From: an uncultured Verrucomicrobiales bacterium
GTDB taxonomy: Bacteria; Verrucomicrobiota; Verrucomicrobiia; Verrucomicrobiales; Akkermansiaceae
Assembly: GCA_937969125.1 (NCBI GenBank)
Contig: CALBVA010000031.1
Span: 1 to 16,916, forward strand
Length of the DNA: 16,916 bases
Direction of reading: 5' to 3'
A program made the translations under genes and the position numbers. Positions 8,484 through 15,096 of the stretch are shown here, piece after piece. Each line of letters starts with the position of its first letter. The stretch's first letter is position 1. A model generated the notes under the pieces. That model searched no databases, had not been told where the DNA came from, and saw only the letters and a list, made by a program, of their open reading frames with translations.

Positions 8484-9872
8484 TTAGTCCTGATTCGCGA
8501 GAGTCATGTAGAGCACGACCTCGAGATCATCGATGTCCTCATCTTCATCGAGGAAACGCACAACCATCTTCTTCTCTTCGACAACATCCTCCCAGCGCTT
8601 CCGACTGCGGCTGGTCTGGAGCTGGAAGTAATAGCGCCCGGTATCAGCAGGCAGCTCAAGCGGCGGATTCCGCTCCTCCTTGAGAAGCACTCCGGTAATA
8701 CGATGATCGACACAGGACAGTGGGAGTAATTGAAACTTCCGCGGATCCTCCACGATCTCGACGAGGCGGCTGGGCTCCAGCTTCGAGCGGATCCCCAAAT
8801 AATAGGAACCAGCATCCCGGATGTGCTTGTCCTCGATCTCGGCGATGATGAGTCCCTGCTGTTCGCGGAATTCCACCTTCATATAATCCGGTGCCACCGA
8901 TCCGTGGAGGTAGTTGCGAATTTGGGTAATGACCGCCTCAAATGAGGGGTGGGGATCGTCATGCATGTAGGGCGTGACTGCAAAATCACCTCTCTCCGGG
9001 AGCAGAGCCATGAGCTCACCGAGGAGTTCACGCAGCTCAAGGTAAATAATCAGTGGTGGAACCTGGACCGAGCCTTCTCCAACTTCAAGAAGCGCCGGCA
9101 TACGGGACACGAAACCATTGAGACTACGAAGGCGTAGGAGCTGCTGCACCTGGAGACGACTCATCGTGGCGGCTTCAGAGCCGCGGGCCACGATATTTGC
9201 CAACTGCTCACGCACCGCCGAGACTTGGGCAAAGAGATCCTTCACCATCTCCCGGAGAGTTGGCGAAGCACTCATGTGGAGGCAGGGCGCAACGTAAACC
9301 GGATCCAGCCTTGGGAAGGGCTCCTCATGACTAAGATCGTGCACGATGCGGAGGAGAGGAATCTTCTCCATATCCCCATCATCGTCATCCTCCAGAAGAA
9401 GGACGGGATTGTATCGGCGCACCTGCACCGCCTGCTGGTCCTGGCCGGTGTTCTCGTCAGAGACCTCCACCAACTCATTCGCAACGCGAAAGCGTGCTTT
9501 GACACCTTCGGAGCGGGCCGCCCCTTCGAGGACATTACTGCGTTCGGAAAGCCAGATCGGGAGACCTAGGTAGATCGTAAAACCCCGGGGATTTGAAGCG
9601 AAGGCATCCCGAATATCGAGACTCGGGAGTTCGGAGTTATCCGGATAGTTAAGTATGGCACCGCTCGGCATTGCGATCTGGAGCTTATCAAAACGGACAC
9701 GGAAATTCTCGAGATCCTCGTATGAGGGCTTCATTTCAATCACACCGTAAGGGTAAGCCCAGGCGAGCCGACGCTCAGAGGAAACGAGATCGCGGATCTG
9801 CCGGTCGAATAATTGAAAATGCTGTTGCCGAAGGAAAAGTCCCTCATGCCAGTGGATAGGTGTCTGCTGCAT
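8484..9872 (-). CDS. tssK: T6SS baseplate-membrane complex connector TssK
   Basis: TssK links the baseplate (TssF/TssG/TssE) to the TssL/TssM membrane complex. The N-terminal signature WHEGLFLRQQHFQLFDRQ (8-25) is characteristic of the family, and the length of 462 residues is normal. Typical downstream features are a beta-sandwich region (residues roughly 55-200), a helical bundle around ASPTLREMVKDLFAQVSAVREQ, and a C-terminal receptor-like beta domain ending in a short acidic stretch (DEDEDIDDLE) before the last strand. The gene starts 41 bp after the preceding Fha-C-like gene and ends 22 bp before tssL. The ATG is preceded by an A/T-rich leader with no Shine-Dalgarno motif. Confidence 0.95.
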   Translation of the reverse strand: MQQTPIHWHEGLFLRQQHFQLFDRQIRDLVSSERRLAWAYPYGVIEMKPSYEDLENFRVRFDKLQIAMPSGAILNYPDNSELPSLDIRDAFASNPRGFTIYLGLPIWLSERSNVLEGAARSEGVKARFRVANELVEVSDENTGQDQQAVQVRRYNPVLLLEDDDDGDMEKIPLLRIVHDLSHEEPFPRLDPVYVAPCLHMSASPTLREMVKDLFAQVSAVREQLANIVARGSEAATMSRLQVQQLLRLRSLNGFVSRMPALLEVGEGSVQVPPLIIYLELRELLGELMALLPERGDFAVTPYMHDDPHPSFEAVITQIRNYLHGSVAPDYMKVEFREQQGLIIAEIEDKHIRDAGSYYLGIRSKLEPSRLVEIVEDPRKFQLLPLSCVDHRITGVLLKEERNPPLELPADTGRYYFQLQTSRSRKRWEDVVEEKKMVVRFLDEDEDIDDLEVVLYMTLANQD

Positions 9873-9913
9873 CTTTTTGATAAAATTAATTTAAGTTCTC
9901 CGAACCGATTCAC

Positions 9914-10933
9914 TCATTTCTTATTTCTCTTCATCCACGCCGCCATGATACGTCCCAGAAGAACCTGAAATTCATCATCCACTCCCTCTGGAGTGAGATT
10001 TTTCGCAAGCTGGCGGTATTTCGCCCAGGACTTTTTCTCGAGTTCCTTCACGCGTGACGGATCGCCTCCGGTGTCCTCGATGATTACGGATGATTCGATC
10101 TCGTCCGGCGAAAAACGACTTCCGAACTGCCTGCCAAATTCCTCCCCCCCCTGCTTAATCGAACTGCAGGCTGCGAGAGCCAGAAGCCGGGTCATGCTCA
10201 CATCATTGGATAGTTCTTGCGAAGACACATCGCCCTCGGCAAGCAGGTAGCTCCGCACGGACGCTGCCAGCTTTCCGTGTAGCAGCGGCTCAATCGTTCC
10301 CTCCAGATCGCGAGGGCACATCGACTCCCAGAAATCCCAAACAAAAGCATGTAGCTTATCGAAGTGATCAGCCAGCATCCCCAGTAATTTAAAGAGCCGA
10401 GTGAATGAAACCTGTTCATCATCAGCGATCCGGAAGAACCCCTTCACCCGAGACATCGTTCGCTCCAGATCAGCCAAGCCCGCCTCATCCTCCGGCATCG
10501 AGACCGATTCGGGAACCATCGCCCCCGTCGTCGCTACTGGTGCTGGGGTCTTTAAACCCAGCTTGGCAATGAGGTCCGCCCGCTCGTTTTCACCGGCCGT
10601 AGCCCAGCCCTCTAAAACCATCTCGCTCGGAGTCATCCGCTTTTCAGCAGGCTTTTGATCTTCCTGACTGCGAGCCGGCATCAGAGCCGAATCCATGCCC
10701 AAATCACCGAAAACCGGAAAGAGATCAGCAAGTGCATCAAGATACTTTTCGCGCATCGGCCCGGACTCCGCACCGACGTCTCCGAGGGCAAAATCCAGCT
10801 CATCCTCGAGGAACTCCCTCTTCTCCTCAAAAGTCTGATCTGCAAAACTATGATGGGACACCCGCAACCGACGGGCGGTACGCTTGGCCCATTCATTAGG
10901 ACCTAAGAGTTTCATATTTTTTGAACTCGCCAT
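9914..10933 (-). CDS. T6SS-associated protein resembling the C-terminal domain of TagH/Fha, without an FHA domain
   Basis: This is the first gene of the T6SS operon. The 339-residue protein is soluble and largely helical. Its C-terminal half resembles, by eye, the C-terminal domain of T6SS FHA proteins (TagH/ImpI/Fha). One segment around 187-217 (ADHFDKLHAFVWDFWESM followed by CPRDLEGTIEP) matches the family's H...L..GM..AL..L..FDP..LE stretch. A second, KSWAKYRQLAKNL then DDEFQVLLGRIMAAWM (301-334), matches its W..Y...Y..L...DD.F..LFG..F..AY ending. The N-terminal half (1-150) shows no FHA pattern (GR, then S..H). It contains a low-complexity Pro/Ala/Val linker. If the match is right, the protein would act in T6SS assembly and could be the target of the TagF-like protein. 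Otherwise it is an unrecognised T6SS accessory gene. Confidence 0.5.
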   Translation of the reverse strand: MASSKNMKLLGPNEWAKRTARRLRVSHHSFADQTFEEKREFLEDELDFALGDVGAESGPMREKYLDALADLFPVFGDLGMDSALMPARSQEDQKPAEKRMTPSEMVLEGWATAGENERADLIAKLGLKTPAPVATTGAMVPESVSMPEDEAGLADLERTMSRVKGFFRIADDEQVSFTRLFKLLGMLADHFDKLHAFVWDFWESMCPRDLEGTIEPLLHGKLAASVRSYLLAEGDVSSQELSNDVSMTRLLALAACSSIKQGGEEFGRQFGSRFSPDEIESSVIIEDTGGDPSRVKELEKKSWAKYRQLAKNLTPEGVDDEFQVLLGRIMAAWMKRNKK

Positions 10934-10984
10934 TCTCGTTACCGCTCGTTAGCTGCTGGGTATTCAGTTTAATCCGCCACACCG
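10934..10984. promoter_or_regulatory. Short divergent intergenic region between the T6SS operon and the vWA gene
   Basis: Only 51 bp separate the start codons of the divergent Fha-C-like gene (minus) and the vWA-like gene (plus). Promoters for both directions must lie here or extend into the neighbouring 5' coding sequence. I could not identify a convincing -35/-10 pair. An A/T-containing stretch (10966-10974, cagtttaat) is the most promoter-like piece. The arrangement suggests that the two units could be co-regulated, which is inference. Confidence 0.4.
10935..10951. repeat. Two direct CTCGTTA repeats, 10 bp apart
   Basis: CTCGTTA occurs at 10935-10941 and again at 10945-10951. The starts are exactly 10 bp apart, about one helical turn, inside the 51-bp divergent region. 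This spacing is what a dimeric regulator contacting one face of the DNA would use. The repeats are short and could be chance. Confidence 0.3.
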
Positions 10985-13054
10985 ATGCAAGGATATTCGA
11001 TCCCAAAAACTCTTATCTTACTTCTCATCTCGTTCATCTTGAAGGGTGGCCTTCAAGCCGCTCCGGAAAAGACGAGCGACGTGGCCGTGCTCATTGATCG
11101 CTCCCTCTCACTGGAACCAGAAAACCGCGATGAGGCGCTACAACTCATCGAGGGGATTTTGTCGAACCAGGTTCCCGCCACTCTCTCCGGGAAATGGGCC
11201 TTCATCAGTGACAAGCAGACCATTGGTAATCCGGACACATTGAGCTACCGCCGTAAGCTTCAAGATGACCTCAAGGCCGCCCTCCGCGGCTCTTCGGGCG
11301 ACTTTGCCATACCCTCCCCCCGCCTTCTCCTCGGTTCGATCGGGGATCTGGACACCGTCCTAAAGCTCCGATCCGCCGACTGGAAAACCGGTAAGCCCTC
11401 CGACATCTCCGCTTTTGGCTCCGAGGCTAACCCCAGCGACCCGGAAACCCACTCCGAGCTAGGACGCGCTATCATCTCCGCCCGACTGAAAGAAAACTCC
11501 AATTATCTCCTCTTTGTCGTCTCCGACGGAGTTGAGGACCTGCGGAACGAAAGCGTCTCCTTCTACCTGGACCTCAAGAAACTCGAGGACAAGGGAAGCC
11601 TTGAGAAGGCCGACTTTCTCAACGACCAGAACATCTTTCAGCTCAACAAACAGAATCCAGCGAGAAAGCGCGGCGAGACCCTCACCCGCCGGAACGGCAA
11701 AAAACTGGCAGGCTATAATCAAGCCCAGCGCAAATTTCTCTCTGATCACCGCAGTGGGTTCAATGAGATCCTCGTCGGAAAATTCGCCCTCTCTCCGGAT
11801 CATCTTGCGACCTTTTTCAAGGATCACCCGAAAAAAGTTCCGGTCTTCGTAGAAGTCTATCGCACGGTTCCAAAACCCAATCTCACCGTCTCATTCAAAA
11901 ATCCAGCCAACTCCTCGGCGGAGGCTCCCCATATTCTCGCTCAGGGAAACTCCAACATCACTTGGAGCATTGAGAAGAAGAACGACACTCTAAAAACGAT
12001 CGAACTGACCGTCGCCGCTCTTGATGCCGCAGGAAAGCCCAGCTCCTCGGTCTTCACCAAAAATCTGCAGACCAGCGACACCTCGCTCGACCTCATCAAA
12101 GAATATCCGCAACTCTCCGGCACCTATCAGCTCACCCTGACTGCCAATACCGGCAAGGGCCTCACCGAGCGAGCCGCTGCCTATATCCAGTATATCAAGC
12201 CGGTCGTCCCTGTTCCCGATCTCGTTTTCAAAGAGAAAAAATTCGTAGAAGCGGACAAAGCCGAAGAGGCCTTCAAACTCCGCGACCTCGGTGTGGGTTT
12301 CACTGCCAAGAGTATTGCCTGGATCCGCCAGCTCGATGGCCGGACCGTCACCACCAAACCCAAGAGCCTCGAATGGGTCCTTCAGCCCTGGAATCTCGAT
12401 CGTAATCTCCCTTCGAATAATGATTCCCTCGAAGGAAAGCTCTCAAAGAATGCCTCAAAGATTCTCATCGCAGATCTCATCAGCAGCTCGGAAGACGGAT
12501 ACTTCCCCTATTACGGCGATGTCTGCCGCCTCAGCATCATTGCAAAATGGGACAGCGGCTCCCGCAGTGAGGCCGTCACTTTCCTTCGCTTTCCCGAACT
12601 CGAACTACAGATCCTCGGCGAGCAAAAGGAGAGTGAAGATACTCCCCGCATCGTGAAGAAGGACCAGCGCATCAAGATCGGTAACTGGATGCACCCGGAA
12701 GATAATAAGACCATTAGCTACTTCCTGGATCTCGAAAGCTGGCAGGACGGAAAATGGGTCAATTGGGAAGGCGAGAACGGTGCCGTAGAGCCCCTCAAAA
12801 TCGTTCATGACAAAAAGGGCGCCTACATCTCCATCGTGGATCAATTCGATGGGCGCCTTCGCTACACCGTTAGCTTAAAATATCTCGGAGGCAGCTCGCA
12901 GGATGAGGACGAAGAGGAAGACGGACTCATGCTCACCGATACCGAAGGCTACGTGGAGTATGAATCGGTCGCCTGGCTTCCCTACATCGTTGGTGGCTTT
13001 GCCCTGCTTGCCTTGCTTCTTTTCTTTTGGAATCTCAAATCCCGCCGCGGCTAA
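10985..13054 (+). CDS. Membrane-anchored periplasmic von Willebrand A-like protein with beta-sandwich domains
   Basis: I do not recognise this 689-residue protein as a named family. It has a signal peptide (about 1-26, ending QAA), so export is predicted. A vWA-like domain follows: DVAVLIDRSLS carries a DxSxS MIDAS motif (D38, S40, S42). T155 before LGRAI could be the second MIDAS loop, and YLLFVVSDGVED (174-185) provides the third metal ligand, D181. Residues about 295-405 look like an Ig-type beta-sandwich, and 410-635 is again beta-rich. An acidic linker (DEDEEED, 640-646) precedes a C-terminal membrane segment (664-684) with a short basic cytoplasmic end (KSRRG). Most of the protein should therefore sit in the periplasm, held by the inner membrane. 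It is divergent from the T6SS operon and precedes another membrane-anchored gene by 61 bp. Its T6SS role is inferred from location only. Confidence 0.75.
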   Translation: MQGYSIPKTLILLLISFILKGGLQAAPEKTSDVAVLIDRSLSLEPENRDEALQLIEGILSNQVPATLSGKWAFISDKQTIGNPDTLSYRRKLQDDLKAALRGSSGDFAIPSPRLLLGSIGDLDTVLKLRSADWKTGKPSDISAFGSEANPSDPETHSELGRAIISARLKENSNYLLFVVSDGVEDLRNESVSFYLDLKKLEDKGSLEKADFLNDQNIFQLNKQNPARKRGETLTRRNGKKLAGYNQAQRKFLSDHRSGFNEILVGKFALSPDHLATFFKDHPKKVPVFVEVYRTVPKPNLTVSFKNPANSSAEAPHILAQGNSNITWSIEKKNDTLKTIELTVAALDAAGKPSSSVFTKNLQTSDTSLDLIKEYPQLSGTYQLTLTANTGKGLTERAAAYIQYIKPVVPVPDLVFKEKKFVEADKAEEAFKLRDLGVGFTAKSIAWIRQLDGRTVTTKPKSLEWVLQPWNLDRNLPSNNDSLEGKLSKNASKILIADLISSSEDGYFPYYGDVCRLSIIAKWDSGSRSEAVTFLRFPELELQILGEQKESEDTPRIVKKDQRIKIGNWMHPEDNKTISYFLDLESWQDGKWVNWEGENGAVEPLKIVHDKKGAYISIVDQFDGRLRYTVSLKYLGGSSQDEDEEEDGLMLTDTEGYVEYESVAWLPYIVGGFALLALLLFFWNLKSRRG

Positions 13055-13115
13055 AACTGATGTCATCAATAATCTTGCAGCTCGAATCCATAACATCTAG
13101 CTCTACCACCCTCAT

Positions 13116-13682
13116 ATGAATAACAACGCAGTCGCAGCCCTCCTCGGGCTTAATATCCTCATCACAGGCGGTCTCGGAGCACTCCTTCTCACCAGCAAGA
13201 ACGAAGCTGCCAAAGCTCCTGAAGTGAAGGTGGACCTGACCCAGCTGGAAAAGCCCCTCGCCAAGGTCGGTGCGGATATCGATCAACTCACCTCTACCGT
13301 GCAGCGCTTTAGCACCTCTTACGTGCAATATGATTTCCTGAAGCGTGAAATGGACCGTCTGGCTGTCATTGACCAGACCATCGGAGTCCGCGCACAGGCA
13401 ACAGCCGCCGCCAAGAACGACGAGAATGCAGAAGAGGCTGACAAGGTCATCGGCCAACTCAGCAACCTCTCCGGTCAGGTCAAAGGACAGCTACAAACCC
13501 GTCGTCAGACCATGCTGAAGCTCATCTCCAATCTGGAAAAGCAACTCGCCCAGATATCCGGCACCCCGATCGCCCAGCCTCAGCAACGGCAGGTGGTCCG
13601 CAGAGCCCCGCAGCCTCAAACAGTCCCGGAAAAGAGCGAAGCTCCGGCACCACAAGCCGACCCTGCTCCAGCCGCCGAGTAG
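13116..13682 (+). CDS. Inner-membrane-anchored coiled-coil protein with Pro/Ala-rich tail
   Basis: This 188-residue protein is not a recognised family. It has one N-terminal membrane segment (about 5-26). Next is a helical, probably coiled-coil region (38-148) with a heptad-like pattern (LTQLEKPLAKVGADIDQL, and later KLISNLEKQLAQI). It ends in a Gln/Pro/Ala-rich low-complexity tail (149-188). The topology is most likely N-in with the coiled coil in the periplasm, though an uncleaved signal anchor and a signal peptide are hard to tell apart by eye. The gene follows the vWA-like gene by 61 bp on the same strand and is probably cotranscribed with it. A spacer or scaffold role that reaches across the periplasm is a reasonable guess. 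No Shine-Dalgarno site precedes the ATG. Confidence 0.7.
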   Translation: MNNNAVAALLGLNILITGGLGALLLTSKNEAAKAPEVKVDLTQLEKPLAKVGADIDQLTSTVQRFSTSYVQYDFLKREMDRLAVIDQTIGVRAQATAAAKNDENAEEADKVIGQLSNLSGQVKGQLQTRRQTMLKLISNLEKQLAQISGTPIAQPQQRQVVRRAPQPQTVPEKSEAPAPQADPAPAAE

Positions 13683-13736
13683 TCTTCCGGCGCGGGGCTG
13701 AAATCCAAGCATTCAAGCTTTGAGATGCACTTCACT

Positions 13737-14672
13737 CTAGTGGAATCTCAACCCCGCCAATCTCGCCCCTCTTCTGACAAAGGCATTGGCCTTCTCGCCT
13801 TCGCGGTGGTTTTCCGCTGCGGAAATATCCGCCAGGCAGGTGTCCGTGGGCAGCGTGCTCGCCACATACTGCACTGGATTATCAACCATCGGGACGCCTG
13901 CCGCCATCGGGCCATATTCATCCACGAACCCGGTGACGCCGGTCAGCTGACTACAGCCAGCCGGCACCGCACCACCGACAGAACCGTGGGTCGCCCGAAA
14001 TTCTGACTTCATGAGAACGGTCGACGCCTCGGATTCTACCGACATCGCGGTGTTCCCCCAAAGCCTGCGGGAGCCCAACTCGCTGGATCGCAGCGCGTGG
14101 TAACAGAAATGGACGTTCTTCGGGACCACCGAGGTGTCACCCAGCGAGGTCGTCATATCGACGGCATCATAAAGTCCTAGAAACTGGATCGGCACCCCGT
14201 CGTAAAGCCGGTGATCGATTGCTTCGGCAAGATAGGTGATGGGGTCAATGGTCACCCCGGGGTGATCGAGACCAGCATAGATGTCTGAGAGGGTCTTCGC
14301 CTTGGCTTTCGCATAGGCTCCCCGATGAAAAATATCCGCAGCGACCGTGCGGAGCCGCCGCGCCACATTCGCAACGATGTGGCCACCTCGCGAATGCCCG
14401 ACCAAGACGAGCTTCGCCTCCGGTGCTGCCATCATCTGCCTCCAGACCCAGTCGAATACTTCGAGAAAGATGGGATAGGCATCCCATCCGGTCGCTCCTG
14501 ACTGCGTTTCCGGGCCGTCCCAGAATTTAGCAATGCCGCCGTTCGTGTTCAGATCATGTGCGAACTGACGGACGTAAGAAAGATTCCCCCCATTCGCCCC
14601 CCGATAGCCCGCCGAGGATGAGAGCGTGCCATCAACCGCCGCCAGGATATACTTTTGCTGATTTACATTCAT
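13737..14672 (-). CDS. Alpha/beta-hydrolase resembling T6SS lipase (Tle-type) effectors
   Basis: This 311-residue protein has the layout of an alpha/beta-hydrolase. An early AAVDGT strand (11-16) resembles the FDGT of DUF2235/Tle1 proteins. The nucleophile elbow LVLVGHSRGGHIVANVARRL (88-107) holds a GxSxG motif with candidate Ser94. FLGLYDAVDM (164-173) supplies a candidate acid (D169 or D172), like LGVFDTV in Tle1. FRATHGSVGG (225-234) resembles the VH.DVGG histidine motif, with H229. A lipase or phospholipase active on target membranes is therefore plausible. No signal peptide is present, which fits T6SS delivery, and the gene starts head-to-head with a PAAR gene 123 bp away. It could instead be an ordinary cytoplasmic esterase. 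No obvious immunity gene sits directly beside it. It converges with the coiled-coil gene across 54 bp. Confidence 0.7.
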   Translation of the reverse strand: MNVNQQKYILAAVDGTLSSSAGYRGANGGNLSYVRQFAHDLNTNGGIAKFWDGPETQSGATGWDAYPIFLEVFDWVWRQMMAAPEAKLVLVGHSRGGHIVANVARRLRTVAADIFHRGAYAKAKAKTLSDIYAGLDHPGVTIDPITYLAEAIDHRLYDGVPIQFLGLYDAVDMTTSLGDTSVVPKNVHFCYHALRSSELGSRRLWGNTAMSVESEASTVLMKSEFRATHGSVGGAVPAGCSQLTGVTGFVDEYGPMAAGVPMVDNPVQYVASTLPTDTCLADISAAENHREGEKANAFVRRGARLAGLRFH

Positions 14673-14795
14673 AAGCAGGAGCGCTTCCGCCGCAGATCAT
14701 TCCCATCGTAGGTCAAATAACAAGAAACAAAGCCACTCTTAAATGATACCAATTTAGAATTGCCTCCGGCGACCCTGTCATGCCATAGATAAAGC
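14673..14795. other. Intergenic region between hydrolase and PAAR genes
   Basis: This 123-bp gap separates the divergent hydrolase (minus) and PAAR (plus) genes. It is more A/T-rich than its surroundings (for example aaataacaagaaacaaag and taaatgataccaatttagaa), as expected for a promoter region. I could not define a -35/-10 pair. The minus strand is also open through it for 42 codons (14797-14669), treated separately as a finding because coding is unproven. Confidence 0.4.
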
Positions 14796-15095
14796 ATGCC
14801 ACCAGCTGCCAGAGTCGGAGATATGCACACCTGCCCCATGGTCACCCCGGGAACTCCGCCGGTGCCCCACGTTGGCGGCCCCATTCTGCCACCCGGTGCG
14901 CCTACCGTTTTAATCGGCTACCTGCCCGCTGCCACCGCCACCAATATGTGCACCTGCGTGGGCCCGCCGGATACGATTACGAAGGGCTCGGCCACCGTAA
15001 AAATCAATTTCATGCCCGCCGCCCGCATGGGTGACAATACCGCCCATGGCGGAGTCATCGTCGCCGGTTGCCCCACTGTGATGATCGGCGGGTAA
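14796..15095 (+). CDS. PAAR-domain spike-tip protein
   Basis: PAAR proteins sharpen the VgrG spike and attach effectors to it. This 99-residue protein is a complete stand-alone PAAR domain. It opens with PPAARVGD (2-9) and carries a degenerate second repeat (LPAATATN, 43-50) and a third repeat, MPAARMGD (73-80). It ends in AHGGVIVAGCPTVMIGG. His and Cys residues suitable for the tip zinc are present: H11, H25, H84 and C92, with extra cysteines C13, C52 and C54. There is no N- or C-terminal effector extension, so cargo would bind non-covalently or be encoded next door. The start overlaps a GCATGC palindrome. The stop lies 1 bp from the stop of the convergent gene. No Shine-Dalgarno site is seen. 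Confidence 0.92.
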   Translation: MPPAARVGDMHTCPMVTPGTPPVPHVGGPILPPGAPTVLIGYLPAATATNMCTCVGPPDTITKGSATVKINFMPAARMGDNTAHGGVIVAGCPTVMIGG

Positions 15096-15096
15096 T

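Noticed and set aside
9914..10933. Second TssA (ImpA family) protein
   Set aside because: It lacks the PPCG start, the VDGL...YWDxxHP core and the EPSSPVP motif seen in the true tssA at 2121-3158.
11459..11827. Minus-strand 122-codon ORF inside the vWA-like gene
   Set aside because: It is antisense to the vWA domain, whose frame has signal peptide, MIDAS motif and membrane anchor; no domain in the antisense frame.
13683..13736. Possible bidirectional terminator between the convergent coiled-coil and hydrolase genes
   Set aside because: Only short imperfect repeats (around caagctttg and cactctagtg) are present, with no strong stem or T-run.
14252..14265. Perfect 14-bp palindrome tcaccccggggtga inside the hydrolase gene
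   Set aside because: It lies mid-gene in coding sequence, has no loop and no neighbouring regulatory context.
14248..14851. The 14-mer atggtcaccccggg, present at 14248-14261 (hydrolase gene) and 14838-14851 (PAAR gene)
   Set aside because: Both copies are within coding sequence in unrelated contexts, with no extended similarity on either side. Probably chance in GC-rich DNA.
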